The position numbers and the translations under genes were made by a program. The notes under the pieces are model-generated. The model had not been told where the DNA came from. It worked only from the letters and a program-made list of their open reading frames with translations, and did not search any database. 64,000 bases of DNA from Paenibacillus woosongensis (GTDB lineage Bacteria > Bacillota > Bacilli > Paenibacillales > Paenibacillaceae): contig NZ_WNZW01000006.1 in assembly GCF_009725165.1 (NCBI RefSeq), positions 124,001 to 188,000 of the forward strand. The letters run 5' to 3'. Below are positions 33,892 through 42,616 of this stretch, piece after piece. Every line of letters starts with the position of its first letter. Position 1 is the stretch's first letter.

Positions 33892-34950
33892 ATGATGAAA
33901 CGGTGGAAGGCTGGGAAAAGGCTTGTTCCTTTGTTTGTTGGGCTGACGTTCTTACTGTCTGCTTGCGGTCGCGAAGACTTGTCTGCACTCAGACCACAAG
34001 GCCCGGTAGCACAAGGACAATTCGATTTGATGAAGCTGGCGATTACGATCATGCTCTCCGTGCTCGTAATTGTATTCGGTATTGCGGCCTATGTACTGAT
34101 TAAGTTCCGTCGCAAGCCTGGGGATAAGGAGATGCCGAAGCAAGTGGAAGGAAATCACCTGCTGGAGATCATCTGGACAGGGATTCCGCTGATTCTCGTT
34201 CTTGTCCTTGCTGTAGCGACGGTTCAGAAAGTGTTCGCTTATGGGGAGAACTATTGGGAGGATAAGGATGCCGTTCGGGTAAAGGTAACCTCGCATTTGT
34301 TCTGGTGGGAGTTCAATTATCCGGATTACGACATTACGACGGCTCAGGATTTGATTATTCCTACGAATAAGAAAATCGCTTTTCAATTGAAGACTGCAGA
34401 CGTCATTCACTCCTTCTGGGTACCTTCACTTGGAGGAAAGACGGATACGAATACCGAGGGAACGATTAACACAGCTTGGCTAGAGGCCGAGAAAGAAGGC
34501 GTTTACCTCGGGAAGTGTGCGGAGCTGTGCGGACCGTCCCATGCCTTGATGGAATTTAAGGTGAAGGCGGTAAGCCAGGAATCGTTTGATAATTGGGTAG
34601 CCGCAATTAAGCAGCCGGTTGAGCCGATCCAGGATCCTGCACTTGCTGAAGTGTTCAAGACGCAATGTCTGAGCTGTCATGCGGTAGGGGATCAAGGCGG
34701 GCCGATGGGGCCGAACTTGACGGGTATCGGAAACCGCGAGACGGTCGCGGGCATCCTGATCAACGAAGAAGGCTCGAACAAACCGTTCCCGGGCAAGCCG
34801 GTCAAAGACAATTTGATCGAATGGTTGACCAACCCGCAAGAAGTCAAGCCGGGTAACCATATGCCTTCCCCGAAGGAAGACCTTGGGCTGACGGACGAAG
34901 AAATTGAAGGAATTGCGGAGTATTTGGCTAACGTTAAGCTGAATTACTAG
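33892..34950 (+). CDS. ctaC: Cytochrome caa3 oxidase subunit II with fused cytochrome c
   Basis: 352 residues. Lipoprotein signal 'FLLSACGRE' with lipobox Cys, two membrane helices, then the CuA domain with 'CAELCGPSHALM' (two Cys, His, Met ligands) near residue 205. The C-terminal ~100 residues form a class I cytochrome c: haem motif 'CLSCH' and the axial Met in 'NHMPSPKEDLG'. Electrons enter here from cytochrome c or the fused haem and pass to subunit I. ATG 33892 or 33895. First gene of the operon. Confidence 0.95.
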   Translation: MMKRWKAGKRLVPLFVGLTFLLSACGREDLSALRPQGPVAQGQFDLMKLAITIMLSVLVIVFGIAAYVLIKFRRKPGDKEMPKQVEGNHLLEIIWTGIPLILVLVLAVATVQKVFAYGENYWEDKDAVRVKVTSHLFWWEFNYPDYDITTAQDLIIPTNKKIAFQLKTADVIHSFWVPSLGGKTDTNTEGTINTAWLEAEKEGVYLGKCAELCGPSHALMEFKVKAVSQESFDNWVAAIKQPVEPIQDPALAEVFKTQCLSCHAVGDQGGPMGPNLTGIGNRETVAGILINEEGSNKPFPGKPVKDNLIEWLTNPQEVKPGNHMPSPKEDLGLTDEEIEGIAEYLANVKLNY

Positions 34951-35005
34951 GTTTTCAGATTATCAGACGGCATTGATGCACAGGACTTTAAAGGGGGTAC
35001 AAACC

Positions 35006-36895
35006 TTGGCTCACGCTCACAGTGTCAAGCGGCACAAGGGTTTGATGGATTGGTTGACAACGGTTGACCATAAGAAAATAGCCATTCTGTATTTGATTGC
35101 AGGGGGCTTCTTCTTTGGAATAGGCGGGATCGAAGCGCTATTGATCCGCGTCCAGTTATGGAAGCCAATGAATACGTTTGTAACTGCTCAGCAGTTCAAC
35201 GAATTGATCACGATGCACGGAACAACAATGATTTTCCTTGGGGTAATGCCGATTATTTTTGCGATCATGAATGCGGTAATCCCGCTGCAAATCGGGGCTC
35301 GCGACGTTGCGTTCCCATTCTTGAACTCGCTCGGCTTTTGGACGTTCCTGTTCGGGGGATTGCTGCTTAACCTCAGCTGGTTTATGGGAGGCGCTCCGGA
35401 CGGAGGATGGACGGCTTATGCCCCTCTATCCTCAACGACATACAGTACGACGCACGGCGTCGACTTCTATACCATTGGTCTGCAAATAGCCGGCCTCGGT
35501 ACGCTGATCGGGGGGATTAACTTCCTCGCGACGATCATTACCATGCGCGCGCCAGGCATGTCCTTCATGCGCATGCCGATGTTTACCTGGACGACTTTCG
35601 TTACATCGGCGATGATTCTGTTCGCTTTCCCGGCGATTACGGTCGGTTTGGTGCTTCTCAGCTTCGACCGGATTTTGGGAGCCAATTTCTTTAACGTTGC
35701 GGGCGGGGGCAACCCTGTTCTCTGGCAGCATATATTCTGGATCTTCGGGCACCCTGAGGTTTATATCCTTATTCTGCCTGCGTTCGGGATTATTTCTGAA
35801 GTCGTGAGTACATTTTCGCGCAAGCGCCTGTTCGGATACAGCTCCATGGTATTTGCGACCATCCTGATTGCCTTCTTGGGCTTCATGGTATGGGCGCACC
35901 ATATGTTTACGACAGGTATGGGGCCGGTAGCCAACGCGCTGTTCGCTATTGCGACGATGCTGATTGCGGTTCCTACAGGAATCAAAATCTTTAACTGGCT
36001 ATTTACGATGTGGGGCGGACAAATTACATTCAACACGGCGAACCTGTTCGCCATCGGATTTATTCCAACCTTCGTAATGGGTGGAGTAACCGGGGTTATG
36101 CTCGGTTCTGCTCCTGCGGATTATCAGTTCCACGATACTTATTTTGTTGTAGCGCATTTCCACTACGTTATCGTAGGGGGGCTTGTTCTAGGATTGTTCT
36201 CTGGCCTGCATTACTGGTGGCCGAAAATGTTTGGTCGGGTATTGAACGAAACGCTTGGAAAAATCGAATTCTGGACGTTTATTATCGGGTTCCACTTGAC
36301 CTTCTTCCTGCAGCATTTCCTAGGCCTGGTCGGAATGCAGCGCCGCGTATACACATACTTGCCTAACCAAGGCTTTGATCTTATGAACGTGTTGAGTACG
36401 ATTGGTGCGTTCTTGATGGGTGTAGGGGTTATCCTATTCCTGATCAATATTGTAATTACGGCAAGAAAACCTGTAGGAGTTGAAAACGATCCTTGGGGAG
36501 ACGGCCGCACCCTGGAATGGGCAATTCCGTCGCCGCCGCCGGAGTACAACTTCAAGCAGCTTCCGCTTGTTCGCGGTCTTGACGCATATTGGAAAGAGAA
36601 AATGGCTGGACATAAGGAGATGACTCCTGCTGAGCCGGTAGGTCCGATTCATATGCCATCGCCGACGATTATTCCGTTTGTCATGTCTGTAGGCTTGTTC
36701 ATAGCCGGCCTTGGGTTCATGTTTACGACGGATGATTTCGGCAATAGCTTCCTGAATTTCTTGTTCAACAACTACATCGTAGTTATTATCGGTTTAGGTA
36801 TCACCTTCGGCTCGATGATCGTTCATTCCCTGTACGACGATGCGGGATGGCATATTGAACCAGAAGAAATCGATGGGAAGGGGGCAGAAGCATGA
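35006..36895 (+). CDS. ctaD: Cytochrome caa3 oxidase subunit I
   Basis: 629 residues, about 13-14 membrane helices. Haem and CuB ligands are in 'MHGTTMIF', 'HPEVYILILPAFG', 'AHHMF' and 'AHFHYVIVGG'; 'HPEVY' gives the His-Tyr crosslink of A-type oxidases. It reduces O2 to water and pumps protons. TTG at 35006 is chosen because AAAGGGGG lies 8 nt upstream; a longer frame from 34973 begins before that site. Its stop overlaps the ctaE start (ATGA). Confidence 0.95.
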   Translation: MAHAHSVKRHKGLMDWLTTVDHKKIAILYLIAGGFFFGIGGIEALLIRVQLWKPMNTFVTAQQFNELITMHGTTMIFLGVMPIIFAIMNAVIPLQIGARDVAFPFLNSLGFWTFLFGGLLLNLSWFMGGAPDGGWTAYAPLSSTTYSTTHGVDFYTIGLQIAGLGTLIGGINFLATIITMRAPGMSFMRMPMFTWTTFVTSAMILFAFPAITVGLVLLSFDRILGANFFNVAGGGNPVLWQHIFWIFGHPEVYILILPAFGIISEVVSTFSRKRLFGYSSMVFATILIAFLGFMVWAHHMFTTGMGPVANALFAIATMLIAVPTGIKIFNWLFTMWGGQITFNTANLFAIGFIPTFVMGGVTGVMLGSAPADYQFHDTYFVVAHFHYVIVGGLVLGLFSGLHYWWPKMFGRVLNETLGKIEFWTFIIGFHLTFFLQHFLGLVGMQRRVYTYLPNQGFDLMNVLSTIGAFLMGVGVILFLINIVITARKPVGVENDPWGDGRTLEWAIPSPPPEYNFKQLPLVRGLDAYWKEKMAGHKEMTPAEPVGPIHMPSPTIIPFVMSVGLFIAGLGFMFTTDDFGNSFLNFLFNNYIVVIIGLGITFGSMIVHSLYDDAGWHIEPEEIDGKGAEA

Positions 36896-37521
36896 CCACT
36901 CTTCATGCAGAGCAAGCTACAAACAAGCTCCCCCATGAACCGGAGAAGGCAACGTTAGAAGGCCGTAATAAAATTTTAGGCTTCTGGCTGTTCCTTGCAG
37001 GGGAAGCGGTTCTGTTCGGTACGTTATTCGCAACATTTTTGACGCTGCGGAATCAAGTGGCTGATGGTCCATCAGCCTCCGAGCTGTTCAGCCTGCCGAT
37101 TACCGCTGTTGCGACGTTGATCCTCCTGGTGAGTAGCTTGACGAGCGTATTCTCAATTCAGGCCATGCACCGGGGCAACGTGAAGTCGCTCTTAACTTGG
37201 CTGACGGTTACGGTATTGCTGGGCCTGGGTTTCCTATGCTTGGAAATCTATGAGTTTTATGAGTATGTTACGCATTACGGATACGGCATGACGACAAGTG
37301 CTTTCAGTTCCTCGTTCTACACACTCGTCGGATTCCACGGAGCGCACGTTATTTTTGGTATCTGCTGGATTTCGCTTTTGATCTTCCAAGTAGCGAAAAA
37401 GGGACTGACGGTGGTAACTGCACCGAAGGTATATGTCTCGGCAATGTACTGGCACTTCGTTGACGTTGTTTGGGTATTCGTCTTTACGGTAGTTTACCTG
37501 CTTGGAAAGGTGGTAGGCTAA
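36892..37521 (+). CDS. ctaE: Cytochrome caa3 oxidase subunit III
   Basis: 209 residues with five membrane helices. 'WLFLAGEAVLFGTLFATFL' near residue 30, 'GFHGAHVIFGICW' and 'YWHFVDVVWVFVFTVVYL' are the subunit III signatures. It lacks the first two helices of mitochondrial COX3, as usual in Bacillota. Overlaps ctaD by 4 bp. Confidence 0.95.
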   Translation: MTTLHAEQATNKLPHEPEKATLEGRNKILGFWLFLAGEAVLFGTLFATFLTLRNQVADGPSASELFSLPITAVATLILLVSSLTSVFSIQAMHRGNVKSLLTWLTVTVLLGLGFLCLEIYEFYEYVTHYGYGMTTSAFSSSFYTLVGFHGAHVIFGICWISLLIFQVAKKGLTVVTAPKVYVSAMYWHFVDVVWVFVFTVVYLLGKVVG

Positions 37522-37524
37522 ACG

Positions 37525-37845
37525 ATGGTCAATCAGCATAACAACGAAGGTTCAATGGTGAAGCACCGGCATCGGCATGAAGGACCTCAGAAGCATGTCG
37601 TGGCCTTCATATTCTCGATCGTATTGACCGCGATCGCATTTGCGACGGTAGCGGCAGGGGGCGTGAACACGGCGTTTACGGTCATCCTGCTGATCGCGAT
37701 GGCTATTCTTCAAGTACTCGTTCAGCTTGGCTATTGGATGCACTTGAAGGATAAGGGACATATGATTCCGATCATATTCATGGCTGGAGGATTTTTTGTT
37801 GCCGGGCTGTGTATTATTGCGGCGCTTTACTGGATGTGGTGGTAA
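37525..37845 (+). CDS. ctaF: Cytochrome caa3 oxidase subunit IV
   Basis: 106 residues, three membrane helices after a His-rich N-terminus ('KHRHRHEGPQKH'). Matches the small CtaF/CyoD-type subunit. ATG 37525 lies 3 bp after the ctaE stop; an internal ATG at 37555 has GAAGG only 4 nt upstream. Followed by a terminator. Confidence 0.9.
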   Translation: MVNQHNNEGSMVKHRHRHEGPQKHVVAFIFSIVLTAIAFATVAAGGVNTAFTVILLIAMAILQVLVQLGYWMHLKDKGHMIPIIFMAGGFFVAGLCIIAALYWMWW

Positions 37846-37848
37846 AAT

Positions 37849-37884
37849 AAAAAGAGGCGGGCTTGTATATAAGCCCCCTCTTTT
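37849..37884 (+). terminator. Terminator after ctaF
   Basis: AAAGAGG-c-GGGCTT pairs with AAGCCC-CCTCTTT around GTATAT (one bulged C), followed by TTTT. It separates ctaCDEF from ctaG, which may be expressed by read-through or from its own promoter. Confidence 0.75.
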
Positions 37885-37946
37885 GTATATTATGGGGTTA
37901 GTTCACAATTTGGACAGAATTCCAAGCGGCGGAGGGAGTTTTTAAA

Positions 37947-38873
37947 TTGCTGGGATTACAATATTTTAGTTTTAGTGATGTTTGGAGTCCCGTCTTTATG
38001 TCATTCATGCTGTTAATTACAGCTGGCTATTTCTTGATTGTAGGCCCGCTTAGCGAAAGGTTCCCTCATAGCGAACCGACTTCGGCGGGCCGCAAAGTGA
38101 TGTTCGTTGCAGGGATGTTCTTGATGCACTTGGCCCAGGGGGGACCAGTCAATTTGCTTGGACATACGATGTTCAGCTTCCATATGCTGAGCATGGCCTT
38201 GTCCTATATCGTTGCTCCGCCGCTGCTTATGTTAGGAATACCGCCATGGATTTGGCGTTCGTTCGTACGTTTTTTTGAACGGACTCCGCTGAAGAAGCTG
38301 AAATTCATGGTTCATCCCGTCGTTTCTGCCGTCTTATTTAACGGATTGTTCTCAATCTACCATCTCCCCGTAGTTCATGATTATGTTATGCTTAACTTTG
38401 GGGTTCACCGCCTGTATTATTTAGTTCTGTTCATTGCAGCGGTACTGATGTGGTGGACGTTCGTCAGTCCGATCCCGGAACGCGCAACTCCGCAGGGCTT
38501 GAAGAAGCTTGGCTTCATTTATTTGAACATGGTACTGCTGACGCCGGCCTGCGGTTTGATCATCTTCGCCAGCGAGCCGCTTTACGCTACGTACAGCGAT
38601 CCTAATATATGGGCTCAAGCGATGGGCTACTGCGTACCCGGCGGAGACCCGGCGGCGCTGCTAAGCCAATTCGGCGGGCCGGAGTTTTTCGGTTTTCTGG
38701 AGACCCGCGTAGATCAGCAGGTCGGCGGAATCCTGATGAAATTTATACAGGAGCTTATTTTTGCATCGATGTTGGCCTATGTATTCTTCCAGTGGTATCG
38801 GCAGGAGAATAAAGAGGACGAAGAAAATGAGCTGATCGCTGATGTGCCACCGCATGAATTGAATCAGGCGTAA
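37947..38873 (+). CDS. ctaG: Cytochrome c oxidase assembly factor CtaG
   Basis: 308 residues with about seven membrane helices. 'LMHLAQGGPVNLLGHTMFSFHMLSMAL' and 'APPLLMLGIPPW' match the Bacillota-type CtaG (caa3_CtaG), required for assembly of the caa3 oxidase and unrelated to the copper chaperone Cox11. TTG start at 37947 with GGAGGGAG about 8 nt upstream. Confidence 0.93.
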   Translation: MLGLQYFSFSDVWSPVFMSFMLLITAGYFLIVGPLSERFPHSEPTSAGRKVMFVAGMFLMHLAQGGPVNLLGHTMFSFHMLSMALSYIVAPPLLMLGIPPWIWRSFVRFFERTPLKKLKFMVHPVVSAVLFNGLFSIYHLPVVHDYVMLNFGVHRLYYLVLFIAAVLMWWTFVSPIPERATPQGLKKLGFIYLNMVLLTPACGLIIFASEPLYATYSDPNIWAQAMGYCVPGGDPAALLSQFGGPEFFGFLETRVDQQVGGILMKFIQELIFASMLAYVFFQWYRQENKEDEENELIADVPPHELNQA

Positions 38874-38900
38874 GATCAATAAGACAATTGGAGGATGGAA

Positions 38901-39365
38901 ATGGACCTGTTTACCCTATTCCCTACGCTAAGCACCTCTTTTATCGTTATTAGTGCCATTTTGGTAGCCATTGGCTGGGGACAGATTATTAAGGGCAAAA
39001 GAGAAGCCCATAAGAAAACGATGATCGCGGCGGCGATCGCGGCAATCATTTTCTTTATTATCTATACGTCACGTACGGCCTTTATCGGCAACACTGCTTG
39101 GGGCGGCCCGGAGTCGCTTAAGCCTTACTACCAGACGTTTCTTATTTTCCACATAGTTCTGGCGACAGTGGCTGCCGTATTCGGTATCACGACCTTGACG
39201 CTCGGCTTCAAGGAGAAGTATGCAAAGCATCGCAAGTGGGGCAAAGTTACGTCGATCATCTGGTTCTTCACAGCCATCACCGGGGTAGCTGTCTATGTAT
39301 TGCTGTACGTACTGTATCCTGGCGGTCATACGAAGCCGGTATGGGATATTCTGCTTGGCACATAA
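38901..39365 (+). CDS. DUF420 membrane protein (oxidase assembly, YozB/CtaM-like)
   Basis: 154 residues with four membrane segments. Conserved His in 'REAHKKTMIAA' and 'YQTFLIFHIVLATVAA' fit DUF420 proteins, which accompany haem A and oxidase genes and may aid oxidase assembly. ATG 38901 is chosen (GGAGG 6 nt upstream) over ATG 38895, which touches the ribosome site. Last gene of the cta region. Confidence 0.85.
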   Translation: MDLFTLFPTLSTSFIVISAILVAIGWGQIIKGKREAHKKTMIAAAIAAIIFFIIYTSRTAFIGNTAWGGPESLKPYYQTFLIFHIVLATVAAVFGITTLTLGFKEKYAKHRKWGKVTSIIWFFTAITGVAVYVLLYVLYPGGHTKPVWDILLGT

Positions 39366-39377
39366 GGAATAAATGGC

Positions 39378-39428
39378 AAGGCCTCGATCTTGAGCGGTAT
39401 GCGCTTGAGAGCGAGGTCTTTTTTTTTC
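39378..39428 (+). terminator. Terminator after the DUF420 gene
   Basis: AGGCCTCG pairs with CGAGGTCT (one G-U) around a ~25-nt partly paired loop, followed by nine T. Confidence 0.75.
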
Positions 39429-39439
39429 CAAAAAAGGGA

Positions 39440-39468
39440 TTGACGCATGAAAACGACCCGTATATACT
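39440..39468 (+). promoter_or_regulatory. Promoter of the GntR/ABC operon
   Basis: TTGACG, 17-bp spacer, TATACT. The -10 box lies within the first CGTATATAC box of the operator region. Confidence 0.7.
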
Positions 39469-39505
39469 GTATATAATGATATACACAGTAAGCACACGTA
39501 TATAC
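39459..39505. promoter_or_regulatory. Probable YtrA-type GntR operator
   Basis: CGTATATAC occurs at 39459-39467 and 39497-39505, and between them lies an imperfect palindrome CTGTATAT-AATG-ATATACACAG. Symmetric GTATATAC-type sites over the promoter fit autorepression by the GntR protein encoded in the operon. Confidence 0.6.
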
Positions 39506-39566
39506 ACACTGAACATGAAGGATCGTCAAGATCGCAAATATAATTCTAAAGGGCGAAGAAAGGTTG

Positions 39567-40298
39567 ATGAGTTTGAACAACACCTGGAAAGACGCATGGG
39601 TCATTTTTAAAAGAGATTTAAGGCTGGATCGGCTCTACTTGTTTTGGAACGTTCTTTTTATGATATATATGGCAGTTGCAATCGGCGCGCTGGCGACTCC
39701 ATCGCCCAGAGCAGGAGCATACTTGGATCCATTGCAGGATTTTATGTTTTTCGTATTAATTCCTATCACTGGGTTCTATTTCTCCAGAAGGTCTTTTAAC
39801 TATCTTAAGGAAGATTCGTATACCCGCATGCTGCAATACTACCGGACGCTTCCCATCCCTGCGATTACGGTGTTGCGCGGGCGGATCATTCAGTTGCTTA
39901 CGGCGACGCTGTTTAATGGCCTGCTGTTTTATCCGGCTTATTATTGGCTCTCGGGATTCACCAGCGACTGGCTTACCGATGTGGGGAGGATGCTCGCCTT
40001 CGCTTTGACATGGACCGGATACCTCCTATTCATCAACGGAATTTATATTTACTTTGAATTTCTCAGTACAGGCCGCAGATATCTCTGGATCAGTACTCTT
40101 ATCGCGCTCGCAGCAGGCATTGTGGCATTTCTGATTCACTGGTTTGACGGGAATGCACTCACATACACCCTGGAGCAGTCCAAGCGGTATTCACTCCTAT
40201 CGCCGTTGATGTGGGGAATGTTGATCCTTGGTGGATTATCCTTGGCTCTATTTTGCAAAATGACGCTAAGCAAGCTGGGAAAGAGGGACTTGATATGA
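39567..40298 (+). CDS. ABC transporter membrane protein (first gene of GntR operon)
   Basis: 243 residues with six hydrophobic segments and short loops; N-terminus 'NTWKDAWVIFKRDLRLDRLYLFWN' is cytoplasmic and basic. Resembles ABC-2-type membrane subunits of YtrC/D kind. Possible starts are TTG 39564, ATG 39567 and TTG 39573, all after GAAAGG. It heads a unit with GntR and an ATPase gene. Confidence 0.7.
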   Translation: MSLNNTWKDAWVIFKRDLRLDRLYLFWNVLFMIYMAVAIGALATPSPRAGAYLDPLQDFMFFVLIPITGFYFSRRSFNYLKEDSYTRMLQYYRTLPIPAITVLRGRIIQLLTATLFNGLLFYPAYYWLSGFTSDWLTDVGRMLAFALTWTGYLLFINGIYIYFEFLSTGRRYLWISTLIALAAGIVAFLIHWFDGNALTYTLEQSKRYSLLSPLMWGMLILGGLSLALFCKMTLSKLGKRDLI

Positions 40299-40346
40299 TC
40301 GCGGAAATGATTTCCGACAGGGATAAGCCGGAGGTGAGACAGAAAG

Positions 40347-40754
40347 GTGTGGATCCCCATTCAAATCAATGAGAATAGTGCGGAGCCTTTATATTTTCAA
40401 ATTGAGACGCAGTTGCGTTCTCTTATCGTAAGCGGGCAAATTGAAGAGGGAACGCTGCTGCCCTCTATTCGGGAATTCGCCAGCAGCTTAAAGTGCAGCG
40501 TTATTACCGTCCGGAGGGTATACCAGGACCTGGAGAATGAAGGGCTGCTGCTTACCAAACAAGGAACGGGCACCTTTGTAGCCCGGGTTGGACATAACGA
40601 GAGGAGTGAATACCGCCGAATGGTCGTGCAGGAAGCCGTCGAAGCCGCCGTAGAAGCGGGCTTATCCGTGCAATATAGCGAGGAGGAGCTGAAGGCTCTT
40701 TTTCTAGAGATCATTAAGAACAAATACCGTTCGCATATGGGGGAGGGGAGCTAG
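40347..40754 (+). CDS. GntR family regulator, YtrA subfamily
   Basis: 135 residues. Winged helix 'PLYFQIETQLRSLIVSGQI', recognition region 'PSIREFASSLKCSVITVRRVYQ', and only a short ~50-residue C-terminal helical region, which defines the YtrA subfamily. GTG start at 40347 with GGAGG ~14 nt and AAAG closer. Adjacent to the ATPase gene (2 bp). Confidence 0.9.
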   Translation: MWIPIQINENSAEPLYFQIETQLRSLIVSGQIEEGTLLPSIREFASSLKCSVITVRRVYQDLENEGLLLTKQGTGTFVARVGHNERSEYRRMVVQEAVEAAVEAGLSVQYSEEELKALFLEIIKNKYRSHMGEGS

Positions 40755-40756
40755 GA

Positions 40757-41656
40757 ATGAACGAAACTTTGGCGCTGGAGCTTAAAGACGTCATAAAAAA
40801 ACGGCGGCGTAGAATGATTGGGCCAGTCAATCTCCAGATTCCCCAGGGACACATCGTCGCGCTGGTTGGGTCTAACGGTTCTGGGAAAAGTACGATTCTC
40901 CACATGCTGACTCGGAGCCTTATTCCGGATGAAGGGGAAATCAGGTGGTTTGGGGACAAGAGCGCCGGCGATTTGCCGCAGGAAATCAGAAGCAGGATTG
41001 CCTATGTGTCGGAGAATCCGCTAGTAGAGGAAAACTACCAGACCGCGGAGCAGGCCGCGAGCTTCCGGGCTCACTGGTATCCATCCTGGGATCAAAAGAA
41101 ATTTGAACGCTTGATGACACACTTTGAGGTGCCGCGAAATGAACGGCTAAACCGCATGTCCAAGGGGGAGCGCCGTAAATTTGAGGTTGCTGCTGCCCTG
41201 GCCGCAAGCCCCAAGCTGCTTATTCTCGATGAACTATCGTCCGGGCTTGATCCATTTATCTGGAAGGATATGCTCGCAGAGCTTCAGTATAGCATGCTGG
41301 AAGAGGATGTTACCATCATCATGGCGACCCATGTCGTAGAGGAAGTAAGACGGCTTGCCGACTACATTGTATTGGTGCATCAGGGTAAGGTGCTGGGCAT
41401 GGCGGAGAAAGACCTGCTCTACGGAAGCTGCTATGAGGTATGGGTTCGCGGTGATTTAGGCGAATGGACGGGAAGGCCTGAGCTCATTCGGTGCGATGAG
41501 GATGAGCAGTCGATGCATAAATTGATCGTCCGGGATGAAGCTTTTATGAGTGAACTCCAGCAGTCCAAGGATCTTCAGGTATTGCGGACCCGGGCCCTTG
41601 AATTGGAAGAGGTGCTCCAACTATGGATCCAAGGGCACGCACCGGAACATAGATGA
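40757..41656 (+). CDS. ABC transporter ATP-binding protein (YtrB-like)
   Basis: 299 residues. Walker A 'GSNGSGKST', signature 'MSKGERRKFEVAAAL', Walker B 'LLILDELSSGLD', H-loop 'MATHVVEE'. The Q-loop region and a C-terminal ~80-residue extension fit export-type ATPases. Pairs with the membrane protein at 39567. ATG with GGGGAGGGGAG upstream. Confidence 0.9.
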   Translation: MNETLALELKDVIKKRRRRMIGPVNLQIPQGHIVALVGSNGSGKSTILHMLTRSLIPDEGEIRWFGDKSAGDLPQEIRSRIAYVSENPLVEENYQTAEQAASFRAHWYPSWDQKKFERLMTHFEVPRNERLNRMSKGERRKFEVAAALAASPKLLILDELSSGLDPFIWKDMLAELQYSMLEEDVTIIMATHVVEEVRRLADYIVLVHQGKVLGMAEKDLLYGSCYEVWVRGDLGEWTGRPELIRCDEDEQSMHKLIVRDEAFMSELQQSKDLQVLRTRALELEEVLQLWIQGHAPEHR

Positions 41657-41710
41657 TATTTATTTATGGAATTGATAGAAATAGAGGCATGGAACAAGGA
41701 GGCTGAAACG

Positions 41711-42616
41711 ATGGCTAAACCATTGGTATTGGAACAGGTAACGAAGCAGTTCGGGGAGAAAACGGCGGTAAACGGCATTTCCCTCCAAGTCGAGGAGGGA
41801 GAAATATACGGGCTCCTTGGCGGCAATGGAGCAGGTAAAACAACGACTATGCGGATGGTGCTCGGGTTAATATACCCCGATGCGGGGCGAATTCTCTACC
41901 ATGGGCAGGAATACAGCAGCGAATTGCAGCACAAGATGGGTTATTTGCCGGAGGAACGAGGTTTATATCCGAAAGTAAAGGTCAGTGATCAAATCATTTA
42001 TTTGGCCCGGCTGAAGGGAATGTCGGCTCAAGAGGCGGACAAAAGTCTGCGTTACTGGCTGGAACGCTTCGAGGTGCCGGATTATTATAACAAGAAAATT
42101 GAAGAGCTCTCCAAAGGGAACCAGCAAAAAATGGGCTTTATCGCAGCTGTCGTACATAAGCCCAAGGTGCTGATCCTGGATGAAGCCTTCAGCGGACTTG
42201 ATCCGGTTAATGTCGAACTGCTTAAAGAGACTGTAAAAGAGCTGCGGGATGGAGGAACGAGCATCCTGTTCTCTACCCACCGCATGGAGCACGTGGAGGA
42301 GCTGTGCAGCAATATTACGATTCTGCAGCGTTCCAATACAGTACTGCAAGGGAATATTCAGGACATCAAGAAGCGCTATCCGCGCGAGGAGGTTCTTCTT
42401 CATACGACGGGAACGGTTTCCGGCCTGGAGGCCATCCCGGGGGTAGTGCGGGTTGAACACCGCGAGCGCGGCTATTCCATCCGGATTTCCGATGTAGCGG
42501 CCGCTCAGGACATTTTGCGCCGGGCGATGGAAGAGAGCACAGTTGAGCATTTTGAAATCAAGGAACCGACGTTGAATCAAATCTTTATTAAAGAGGTAGG
42601 TGAGTCGCATGAATAA
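41711..42616 (+). CDS. ABC transporter ATP-binding protein (NatA-like)
   Basis: 301 residues. Walker A 'GGNGAGKTT', signature 'LSKGNQQKMGFIAA', Walker B 'VLILDEAFSGLDP', H-loop 'STHRMEH'. The C-terminal domain is the ~80-residue type found in NatA/EcsA-like exporters. ATG 41711 is chosen for AAGGAGG 8 nt upstream, over the in-frame start at 41666. Overlaps the permease gene by 8 bp. Confidence 0.9.
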   Translation: MAKPLVLEQVTKQFGEKTAVNGISLQVEEGEIYGLLGGNGAGKTTTMRMVLGLIYPDAGRILYHGQEYSSELQHKMGYLPEERGLYPKVKVSDQIIYLARLKGMSAQEADKSLRYWLERFEVPDYYNKKIEELSKGNQQKMGFIAAVVHKPKVLILDEAFSGLDPVNVELLKETVKELRDGGTSILFSTHRMEHVEELCSNITILQRSNTVLQGNIQDIKKRYPREEVLLHTTGTVSGLEAIPGVVRVEHRERGYSIRISDVAAAQDILRRAMEESTVEHFEIKEPTLNQIFIKEVGESHE

